From JBBFMJ01 sp037441225 (GTDB lineage Bacteria; Acidobacteriota; Thermoanaerobaculia; UBA2201): 5,376 nucleotides of DNA. Positions 1-5,342 of this stretch are shown here, one piece after another (position 1 is the stretch's first letter; each line of letters opens with the position of its first letter). Location of the stretch: NCBI GenBank assembly GCA_037441225.1, contig JBBISU010000145.1:1-5376 (forward strand), written 5' to 3'. Under the pieces are notes generated by a model. The model was given only the letters and a program-made list of their open reading frames with translations. It was not told the DNA's origin and made no database searches. Made by a program: the position numbers and the translations under genes.

Positions 1-66
1 TTCCTTTTATTTCCTATATTCTTAGCTTATTTTAGAAAAGTAAGTTGGGTTAAAAAGGGAAAATAA
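1..66 (+). CDS. C-terminal end of a gene cut by the window edge, probable membrane protein
   Basis: Frame 1 is open from the first base to TAA at 64-66, giving 21 residues. The segment starts with a hydrophobic run (FLLFPIFLAYF) followed by a basic tail (RKVSWVKKGK). This pattern fits the end of a last transmembrane helix with a positively charged cytoplasmic tail. Some membrane-bound family 2 glycosyltransferases end in a hydrophobic helix and a V-x-W-x-basic tail, and the next gene is also a glycosyltransferase, so that is a reasonable guess but not shown. The stop lies 3 bases before the next ATG (70), and the next gene's ribosome binding site sits inside this reading frame, so the two genes are probably translated together. 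It cannot be identified further from 21 residues. Confidence 0.5.
   Translation, partial: FLLFPIFLAYFRKVSWVKKGK
55..60 (+). promoter_or_regulatory. Ribosome binding site for the glycosyltransferase start at 70
   Basis: AAGGGA at 55-60 lies 9 bases before the ATG at 70-72. It supports 70 as the true start of the glycosyltransferase gene, although the longest unbroken ATG-initiated frame begins only at 349. No comparable site precedes the ATG at 349 (the upstream bases are GACCCTGTC). Confidence 0.5.
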
Positions 67-69
67 AAG

Positions 70-348
70 ATGAAAAAGGATTTAATAACATTTGTTATTT
101 CAAAAAAAACTCCCCTTCATATCTTTTAAGGATTAAAACCTTAGAGAATTTATCCTTAAAAGAAAAATTTAAATTTAAAACTATTTTGCTCCCAAAAAAT
201 CCAGTATTATTTAGGTGTTTGTTTTTTTTTTCCATATTTTTTAAGATCAAAAATTATCATCTTTTCAAAAACAAAACTTGTAGCATTTGAAAGGCTTTTT
301 GTCAAAAAACTTTGTCCTTTATGGATTTATGATTTAGATGACCCTGTC
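70..348 (+). pseudogene. N-terminal part of the glycosyltransferase gene, with two frameshifts
   Basis: This is the 5' part of the gene that continues as the intact frame at 349-1080. From ATG 70, frame 1 reads MKKDLITFVISKK and soon stops at 127-129. From the A8 tract (102-109), frame 3 continues as NSPSYLLRIKTLENL and later TILLPKNPV. From the T10 tract (222-231), frame 1 resumes as PYFLRSKIIIFSKTK, then LWIYDLDDPV running straight into the downstream ORF. The pieces match the expected order of an N-terminal GT-B domain: a first beta strand, an S-x-R-x-RI-type loop, a KIIIFSK strand and the YDxDD motif. One A missing at 102-109 and one T extra at 222-231 account for everything, and 70-1080 is then exactly 337 codons. 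It could be a real pseudogene, a gene rescued by slippage, or two sequencing errors. Confidence 0.7.
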
Positions 349-1080
349 ATGTATGGAAAGCCAAAAGGATTGGGGTACCCTCCATCCAAAGCAAAATGGA
401 GAATAAAAAGATTTAACAAAATGGTGAATTTCACAAATATAATAGTAGTGGCTTCTGTGAGTTTGAGAAATATGATTTCAAATAAACAAAAGAAAATTTA
501 TACTTTACCAACTCCTGTAGATCTTTCGAAATATCCAAAGGCAAAGCATTTAAAAAAAAATTATCTAATACTTGGCTGGATAGGTTTGGGCAAAAATTTA
601 ATGTACCTTCAAATTTTAAGAGAGGTCTTTTATGAATTAAAAGAAAATAATTTTCCTTTTAAATTGAGAATAATATCAAATTCTCTTCCTGATTTTAAAG
701 GAAATTTTTTAAAACTCATCGAATGGAACAAAGAAAACGAAGGAGTAGAACTTTCAAAATTAGACATAGGGCTTGCTCCCTTAAACAATGATCTATGGGC
801 AATTGGAAAAGGGGGTTATAAATGCATTCAATATGCAGCAGCAGGGATCCCCTGTATTGCTTCACCAGTAGGTGCAAGTTTAGAAATAATTCAAGAAGGA
901 AAAACTGGATTTTTTGCAAAAAATAAAAATGAATGGATAAATTTAATACATAAACTTTTCGAGGATGCAAATTTAAGAAGGGAAATGGGGGAAAGTGCAA
1001 GAAATAGAGCAGAAAAATTATATGACATAGATATATACCTTCAAAAATATAAAAAAATAATAGAAGAACTATTACCTTAG
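349..1080 (+). CDS. GT4-type glycosyltransferase, intact C-terminal portion (243 aa)
   Basis: A GT-B fold glycosyltransferase, expected to transfer a sugar from a nucleotide donor during surface polysaccharide or lipid glycan synthesis in the cytoplasm. Visible in the 243 residues: LGWIG at about 75-79 (start of the donor-binding domain), DIGLAPL at 139-145, then GKGGYKCIQYAAAGIP at 153-168 and ASPVG at 171-175, followed by an EIIQEGKTGF loop. This is the signature of the GT4 subgroup whose members read DPWxxGKxGFKLLQYMAAGxP. Gln replaces the first Glu of the classic E-x7-E motif, which I believe is normal for that subgroup. The ATG at 349 is almost certainly not the real start. The frame is open back to 160, and the preceding LWIYDLDDPV is a conserved family motif, so the gene should begin at 70 (about 336 aa, normal length). 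The upstream neighbour may also be a glycosyltransferase. The acceptor cannot be told. Confidence 0.8.
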   Translation: MYGKPKGLGYPPSKAKWRIKRFNKMVNFTNIIVVASVSLRNMISNKQKKIYTLPTPVDLSKYPKAKHLKKNYLILGWIGLGKNLMYLQILREVFYELKENNFPFKLRIISNSLPDFKGNFLKLIEWNKENEGVELSKLDIGLAPLNNDLWAIGKGGYKCIQYAAAGIPCIASPVGASLEIIQEGKTGFFAKNKNEWINLIHKLFEDANLRREMGESARNRAEKLYDIDIYLQKYKKIIEELLP

Positions 1081-1097
1081 AAAAAAAATCTATTTGT

Positions 1098-1127
1098 TTT
1101 TCAAAACTTTTTAGAAAATGTTATAAT
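1098..1127 (+). promoter_or_regulatory. Extended -10 promoter giving a leaderless queC transcript
   Basis: TGTTATAAT at 1119-1127 is a perfect extended -10 element (TGn followed by TATAAT at 1122-1127). The -35 region is weak: TTTTCA at 1098-1103 with an 18-base spacer matches 4 of 6 positions, which is usual when the -10 is extended. Only six bases (CTTTTT) separate the -10 from the queC ATG at 1134, so transcription should start at or within a base or two of that A. There is no Shine-Dalgarno sequence in front of the ATG. Together these are the signature of a leaderless mRNA. The promoter would drive queC and the three genes behind it. Confidence 0.7.
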
Positions 1128-1133
1128 CTTTTT

Positions 1134-1802
1134 ATGAAAGCTTTAATTCTTTTATCTGGTGGCATTGATTCAGCTGTTTGTACTTTAATTGCAAAACAAA
1201 GAGGAAGAGAACTATTTGGTTTAACCTTTGATTATTCCCAAAAACATAAAATAGAATTAAAAAAAGCAAAAAAATTGGGAGAAGTCTTTGGCTTCAAAAA
1301 GCACTTTTTCTTAAAAATTCCATCAATTATCTTTAATTCTTCAAGTTTAGTAAATAAAGATTTAGAAGTTCCAGAAAATTCCTTTGGCAAAGAAAAAATC
1401 CCTTCCACCTATGTGCCTTCAAGAAATTTAATTTTTTTAAGTTTTGCTTCAGCAGTTGCAGAAAAGGAAGGAATAGATGAAATTTATATTGGTGCAAATT
1501 CAATTGATTTTTCTGGTTATCCTGATTGCACCCCTGAATTTATTAATGCCTTTCAGAATTGTCTAAAAAAAGGAACAAAGAAAGGGGTTGAAGGAAGACC
1601 AGTGAAAATTATTGCTCCTCTTTTGAAGAAAAAAAAAGGAGAGATAATTAAAATTGGAAAAAATTTAGGTTTAAATTTTTCTCTAACTTGGTCTTGTTAT
1701 AATCCTTTAAATGATAAATACCCTTGTGGGGTTTGTGATTCTTGTATTATAAGAAAAAGAGGTTTCCGTATAGCAAAAATTAAAGATCCATTAAATATAT
1801 AG
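1134..1802 (+). CDS. queC: 7-cyano-7-deazaguanine (preQ0) synthase QueC
   Basis: QueC converts 7-carboxy-7-deazaguanine, ammonia and ATP into 7-cyano-7-deazaguanine (preQ0), the precursor of queuosine in tRNA; it acts in the cytoplasm. The 222 residues match the usual length. The PP-loop SGGIDS is at 8-13, STYVPSRN at 91-98, and GANSIDFSGYPDC at 120-132 is the family's substrate-pocket signature. Four cysteines at 188, 198, 201 and 204 (TWSCYN, then PCGVCDSC) form the structural zinc site, so all key residues are present. The ATG at 1134 puts the PP-loop at the expected distance from the N-terminus. No queD, queE, queF or transporter gene is in the window. An A9 tract at 1629-1637 is read in frame. 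The stop TAG overlaps the ribosome binding site of the next gene. Confidence 0.95.
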   Translation: MKALILLSGGIDSAVCTLIAKQRGRELFGLTFDYSQKHKIELKKAKKLGEVFGFKKHFFLKIPSIIFNSSSLVNKDLEVPENSFGKEKIPSTYVPSRNLIFLSFASAVAEKEGIDEIYIGANSIDFSGYPDCTPEFINAFQNCLKKGTKKGVEGRPVKIIAPLLKKKKGEIIKIGKNLGLNFSLTWSCYNPLNDKYPCGVCDSCIIRKRGFRIAKIKDPLNI

Positions 1803-1807
1803 GAGGT
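1801..1807 (+). promoter_or_regulatory. Strong ribosome binding site overlapping the queC stop codon
   Basis: AGGAGGT at 1801-1807 is a full Shine-Dalgarno sequence that starts inside the queC TAG stop (1800-1802), with a short 3-4 base spacer before ATG 1811. The overlap suggests that translation of the ACT-domain gene is coupled to queC. It contrasts with queC and the second binding protein, which have no recognisable site. Confidence 0.8.
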
Positions 1808-1810
1808 CTT

Positions 1811-2221
1811 ATGGAAAAAATATTAGGTTTTTGTATCCAGGTCCCAAATACACCAGGCTCTCTTTCAAAGGTTACAAATTTGCTTGCAAAAAATAAAGTA
1901 AATATTACAGCAATTGTAGCTCCCGAGGCAAATGATTTTGGGTTGGTAAGGATATTTACTGACAATTTTGAGAAAGCAAAGAATGTTTTAGATCCAATTG
2001 GTTATCCTTTTTCCTTTGAAGAGGCATATTCTATTAGCTTAGCTGATAAAGAAGGTGCCTTAAATGAGCTTTTACAAAAGTTTAGCTTATATGGGATAAA
2101 TATTGATTATATTTTTTCAACAACATCTACAAATGGGAACAATGCAAGGGTTGTACTTTCTTTCAGTGATAAAAAAAGAGGAGAGGAGATAATAAAGGAA
2201 TTTGAAAATAAAAATTTATAA
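1811..2221 (+). CDS. Tandem ACT-domain protein, probable small-ligand sensor
   Basis: A 136-residue protein made of two consecutive ACT domains and nothing else. ACT 1 spans roughly residues 4-66, with the PNTPGSLSK loop at 12-20 followed by helix KVTNLLAKNKVNI. ACT 2 spans roughly 69-134, with the equivalent ADKEGALNE loop at 78-86 followed by LLQKFSLYGINIDY. ACT domains usually bind amino acids or related small ligands at subunit interfaces. Stand-alone tandem ACT proteins of this size are common and mostly uncharacterised; some are annotated as amino acid-binding or regulatory proteins. There is no catalytic or DNA-binding part, so a role as a sensor or partner subunit is inferred. It lies 8 bases after queC and 42 bases before the first binding protein. 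No signal peptide is present, so it is cytoplasmic. Confidence 0.88.
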   Translation: MEKILGFCIQVPNTPGSLSKVTNLLAKNKVNITAIVAPEANDFGLVRIFTDNFEKAKNVLDPIGYPFSFEEAYSISLADKEGALNELLQKFSLYGINIDYIFSTTSTNGNNARVVLSFSDKKRGEEIIKEFENKNL

Positions 2222-2250
2222 ACTTTTTTAAATTTAAATCGTAATAATAA

Positions 2251-2256
2251 AGAGGT
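2251..2256 (+). promoter_or_regulatory. Ribosome binding site for the first binding protein
   Basis: AGAGGT at 2251-2256 lies 7 bases before ATG 2264, a normal spacing that confirms this start. The 42-base gap to the ACT gene holds no convincing terminator or promoter. Confidence 0.6.
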
Positions 2257-2263
2257 ATAAAAT

Positions 2264-3715
2264 ATGAGAATTAGATTATTTTTTTTATTACTATTTATCC
2301 TTTTTTCTTTTATCACTTTTTCTGAGGTATTAAAAGTTGGGATTCAAGCAGATATAAGGAGCACAAATCCCCAGGAAGCAATTGATTCTTTTACTTTATC
2401 AGTTATGGGAAATGTCTTTGAACCCCTTGTTACTTTTGATGAAAAAGGAACAAATTTAATCCCATGGCTTGCAACATCATGGAAAGCAGAAGATGGCTTT
2501 AAAAAGTGGATTTATACTTTAAGAGAAAATGTAAAATTTCATGATGGAACTCCTTTAACAGCTGATGCAGTTGTTAAATCCTTTTCAAATATAAGAAACT
2601 TAAACTTTAAGGTAGAAGCAATTGAAAAAAACAAGATTTTGATTACTCTTCCATCACCAAATGCAAACTTTAATCAAATATTGGCGGAACCATACTATGT
2701 TATAGTTTCCCCAAAAATGTTAGAAGATAAAAAAAATGTTTCAGGTACAGGTCCTTTTATTTTTTCTTCCTGGGAAAAAGGGAAAAAAATTGTCATAAAG
2801 AGAAATCCAAATTATTGGCAGAAAACAGCTTTATTGGAAGAAGTAAATTTTATTGTATTGGGAAACCATGGAAGAATTATTGAAGCATTGAAAAATAAAG
2901 AAATTGATTTGGCAGAATGGGTATCTGGTGAAAATTTGGTAGAATTAAAAAAATTATCTTATTTGAAAGTTGAATCAATTATGGGAAATTCCTCTGGCTT
3001 TTTAAGTATAAATACAACAAAGCCACCATTTAATGATAAAAGAATAAGGAAAGCAATTGCTGCTGCTATATCTCCTTATGATCTTGCTAAAAAATACTTT
3101 AAAGGAACAGCAGGAGTTCCTGCTTCTTCAATGGTTCCACCTGCTCTTTTTTCTTATTTTTCAAAATTACCAAAAAATAATCCAGAAGTTGCAAAAAAGC
3201 TTCTGCAAGAGGCAAATTTTAAAAACACAAGAGAATTTGTTTTACTTGAAAGTTGGGCTCCAAGGCCCTATATGCCAGATCCTCATAGCATAGCATTGGA
3301 CATAAAAGCTTCCCTTGAAATGGTCGGGATAAAAGTGAAAGTTGAAAGGGATCCTGAAAATTATTTTAAAAGGATGGAAAGCGGTGATTTTGACTTAATT
3401 TTAAATGGTTGGATTGCTGATTCGGGGGATCCAGTTGAATATTTGGAATCAAATTTGCATTCAAGATCAATTGGTTATAATAATGCTTCTTTTTGGAAAA
3501 ATGAAAAGTTTGATTCCATAATAGGTGAATGTAAAATCTTAACAGGAAAGGATTTGGAAAATAAATTAAAGGAAGCTCTTTCTATTGTGGATGAAGAAGT
3601 TCCATTAATTCCATTATTTCATGGTCCTCAAACAGCAGTTTTATCAACAAAAATAACTGGATACAAAGTTCATCCCTTTACACAACTTTGGCTTTATCCT
3701 GTTGAAATAAAATAA
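2264..3715 (+). CDS. ABC transporter substrate-binding protein, family 5 (peptide/oligopeptide type), copy 1
   Basis: A 483-residue periplasmic binding protein of the SBP_bac_5 (DppA/OppA-like) family, which captures peptides or similar solutes and delivers them to an ABC permease. Residues 1-20 form a signal peptide: basic MRIR, a hydrophobic core, then likely cleavage after S20 (TFS|EV). There is no lipobox cysteine, so it is probably soluble in the periplasm. Family landmarks are NVFEPLVTFDEKG (50-62), the KFHDGTPLTADAVVKSF block (91-107), GTGPFIF (161-167), NPNYW (181-185), PPFNDKRIRKAIAAAI (254-269), NGWIADSGDP (381-390) and EEVPLIPLF (444-452). Length is slightly below the usual 500-540. 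It is followed after 5 bases by a paralogue that aligns without gaps. No permease or ATPase gene is in the window, so the two may share one encoded elsewhere. The ligand cannot be inferred; nickel, dipeptide, oligosaccharide and other ligands occur in this family. Confidence 0.9.
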   Translation: MRIRLFFLLLFILFSFITFSEVLKVGIQADIRSTNPQEAIDSFTLSVMGNVFEPLVTFDEKGTNLIPWLATSWKAEDGFKKWIYTLRENVKFHDGTPLTADAVVKSFSNIRNLNFKVEAIEKNKILITLPSPNANFNQILAEPYYVIVSPKMLEDKKNVSGTGPFIFSSWEKGKKIVIKRNPNYWQKTALLEEVNFIVLGNHGRIIEALKNKEIDLAEWVSGENLVELKKLSYLKVESIMGNSSGFLSINTTKPPFNDKRIRKAIAAAISPYDLAKKYFKGTAGVPASSMVPPALFSYFSKLPKNNPEVAKKLLQEANFKNTREFVLLESWAPRPYMPDPHSIALDIKASLEMVGIKVKVERDPENYFKRMESGDFDLILNGWIADSGDPVEYLESNLHSRSIGYNNASFWKNEKFDSIIGECKILTGKDLENKLKEALSIVDEEVPLIPLFHGPQTAVLSTKITGYKVHPFTQLWLYPVEIK

Positions 3716-5166
3716 AATATATGGAAAAAATATTTATATACTTAATATTATTTCTTCCTCAATATTTTTTTTCCTCTACTTTAAATATAGGAATTAAGGC
3801 AGATATAAGAGGAACAAATCCCCAACTTGTAACTGACGGGACTTCTTTATCTGTCTTAGGAAATGTCTTTGAACCCCTTGTCTCTTTTGATGAAAAAGGA
3901 AAAAAAATAGTGCCCTGCCTTGCGTTAAATTGGAAATCTGATGAGCAGTTTAAAAAATGGACATATATTTTAAGAGAAGGTGTGTTATTCCATGATGGAA
4001 CCACCTTTGATTCTTATGCAGTTGTTAAATCTTTTTCAAATATTAGAAATTTGCCCTTTAAAGTTGAAGCAGTAGAAAAAAACAGAGTTTTAATAACATT
4101 GGAAAAACCAAATTCAAATTTTAATCAACTTTTGGCACAGACATATTATTTTATTATTTCACCAAAAATGATTGAAAATAAGGATCTTGTATCAGGAACT
4201 GGTCCTTTTATATTTTCTTTATGGGAAAAAGGGAAAAAGATAGTTTTAAAGAAAAATTTAAATTATTGGAGAAAATTGGCTTCAATTGAAGAAATCAATT
4301 TTTTTGTTTTAGGGGATGAGGTAAAAATAATTGAATTATTAAGGAATGGAGAAATAGATTTAGCTGATTGGGTTTCAGGAGAAAATATTTTAGAATTAAA
4401 GAAAATCCCAAATTTAATGGTTGAAACAAAGATTGGAAATATGTGTGGATTTTTAAATATTAATACTTTAAAGCCCCCCTTTAATGATAAAAGGATAAGG
4501 AAAGCAATTGCAGCTGCAATAAATCAAGAAGAAATGGCAAAGAAATATTTTAAAAATTTGCCAGGGACACCAGCAAAGACATTGATGCCGCCATCCCTCT
4601 TTTTTTATTCTTCAAAATTGATAACAAATAATTTGGATTATGCAAAAAAGCTTTTGCAGGAAGCAAATTTTGAAAGTACAAAAGAATTTATCTTACTTGA
4701 AAATTTTGCTCCAAGGCCTTATATGCCAGATCCACATAATACTGCTATTGATATTAAGAATTATTTAGAAAAAATTGGAATAAAAATAAAAGTAGAAAGA
4801 GATCCAGATAATTATGGCAAAAGGAGAAGAGAAGGAAGTTATGATTTGGTTTTAAATGGATGGATTGCTGATTCAGGGGATCCAATTGATTACATAGAAA
4901 AAAATTTACATTCAAGGAATATAGGTAGCACAAATGGTTCCTGGTGGAAAAATGAAGAATTTGATAAAATAATAGAAGATTGTAAAACATTAACAGGTAA
5001 AGATCTGGAAAAAAAATTAAGGGAAGCACTTTCCTTATTAGATGAAGAAGTGCCTTTGGTTCCATTATTTTATGGACCTTATGTATCAATTTCAAATAAT
5101 AAAATTTTAAATTATACAGCCCATCCTTTTTATCAAATTTGGCTTTATCCAGCAGAATTTTCAAAA
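2321..5166 (+). repeat. Tandem gene duplication of the binding-protein gene
   Basis: The mature coding parts of the two binding-protein genes are direct repeats of about 1.4 kb each, roughly 2321-3712 and 3775-5163. DNA similarity is patchy but locally high, for example around TTTAATGATAAAAG (3029-3042 and 4481-4494), TTTGAACCCCTTGT and GGAAAAAGGGAAAAA. The pairing without gaps points to duplication within this lineage followed by divergence, not two independent acquisitions. Confidence 0.75.
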
Positions 5167-5169
5167 TGA
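3721..5169 (+). CDS. ABC transporter substrate-binding protein, family 5 (peptide/oligopeptide type), copy 2
   Basis: A 482-residue paralogue of the preceding protein, aligning without internal gaps from the signal peptide to the end. In two segments of about 100 residues counted by eye, about 65% of positions are identical. Residues 1-18 are a signal peptide (MEK, hydrophobic core, FFS|S), again without a lipobox. All landmarks are kept: NVFEPLVSFDEKG, FHDGTT, GTGPFIF, KPPFNDKRIRKAIAAAI, APRPYMPDPH, NGWIADSGDP (379-388) and DEEVPLVPLF. Differences that may touch the ligand site or stability are extra cysteines (VPCLAL for IPWLAT; NMCGFL for NSSGFL) and a divergent stretch after PLFYGP. The start at 3721 is the first possible one, since an in-frame TGA lies at 3703-3705. 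No Shine-Dalgarno sequence precedes it, and the first copy's stop is 5 bases upstream, so translation is probably by reinitiation or coupling. The likely role is binding a related but different solute for the same transporter. Confidence 0.9.
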   Translation: MEKIFIYLILFLPQYFFSSTLNIGIKADIRGTNPQLVTDGTSLSVLGNVFEPLVSFDEKGKKIVPCLALNWKSDEQFKKWTYILREGVLFHDGTTFDSYAVVKSFSNIRNLPFKVEAVEKNRVLITLEKPNSNFNQLLAQTYYFIISPKMIENKDLVSGTGPFIFSLWEKGKKIVLKKNLNYWRKLASIEEINFFVLGDEVKIIELLRNGEIDLADWVSGENILELKKIPNLMVETKIGNMCGFLNINTLKPPFNDKRIRKAIAAAINQEEMAKKYFKNLPGTPAKTLMPPSLFFYSSKLITNNLDYAKKLLQEANFESTKEFILLENFAPRPYMPDPHNTAIDIKNYLEKIGIKIKVERDPDNYGKRRREGSYDLVLNGWIADSGDPIDYIEKNLHSRNIGSTNGSWWKNEEFDKIIEDCKTLTGKDLEKKLREALSLLDEEVPLVPLFYGPYVSISNNKILNYTAHPFYQIWLYPAEFSK

Positions 5170-5255
5170 AAAATCTTAGCTAAAAAAATATATAAAACAT
5201 TCTTCTATTAACCCAAAAAATGCAATTGAAATTAAATTTTTAGTCGAAAAAACCT

Positions 5256-5283
5256 TCCTTTTTTCTTGTAATAAAAGGATTTT
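5256..5283 (+). terminator. Weak terminator-like hairpin after the second binding-protein gene
   Basis: TCCTTTT at 5256-5262 can pair with AAAAGGA at 5273-5279 around a 10-base loop, followed by TTTT at 5280-5283. Only two G-C pairs support the 7-bp stem and the T run is short, so this would be a poor intrinsic terminator. It is listed because the operon has no better candidate in the 170 bases before the next promoter. Confidence 0.25.
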
Positions 5284-5305
5284 GAAAAGCAAAAAATAAG
5301 GAAAA

Positions 5306-5333
5306 GTAGGGGCGACCCTTGTGAGCCTGTGCC
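5306..5333. repeat. GC-rich patch, possible fragment of a dispersed palindromic repeat
   Basis: In these 28 bases 19 are G or C, against about 30% in the surroundings. AGGG (5308-5311) and CCCT (5316-5319) can form a 4-bp stem closed by GCGA, a GNRA-type tetraloop. The left part, GTAGGGGCGACCCTTGTG (5306-5323), looks to me like one arm of palindromic intergenic repeats seen in many environmental bacterial genomes. The right part, AGCCTGTGCC (5324-5333), resembles an arm of another such repeat. This recognition is from memory and unverified. A short structured RNA or 5' leader element is an alternative. Confidence 0.35.
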
Positions 5334-5342
5334 AAAAACCAC

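Noticed and set aside
716..1000. Minus-strand open frame inside the glycosyltransferase gene
   Set aside because: It lies wholly opposite a gene with clear family motifs, is low-complexity Leu/Phe/His-rich as expected from an AT-rich antisense strand, and has no ribosome binding site or recognisable domain.
1081..1110. Terminator after the glycosyltransferase gene
   Set aside because: The bases are A and T runs without any G-C paired stem. Read-through into queC cannot be excluded.
2222..2263. Possible separate promoter before the first binding protein (TAATAA at 2242-2247 as -10)
   Set aside because: No acceptable -35 is found at 16-18 bases and A/T runs like this are frequent here. Read-through from the queC promoter is the simpler explanation.
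4754..5164. Minus-strand 136-codon open frame opposite the second binding protein
   Set aside because: The composition (Leu, Phe, Asn, Tyr runs) is a by-product of antisense AT-rich codons; the plus strand is a well-conserved protein. The same reasoning removes the frames at 1780-1965, 2107-2316, 3057-3293 and 3759-4004.
2321..5166. CRISPR array or short tandem repeats
   Set aside because: The only long repeat is the duplicated gene pair. There are no regularly spaced short repeats anywhere in the window.
5176..5183. Perfect 8-base palindrome TTAGCTAA after the last gene
   Set aside because: It has no loop and no T run, so it is not a terminator, and an 8-base palindrome is expected by chance in AT-rich DNA.
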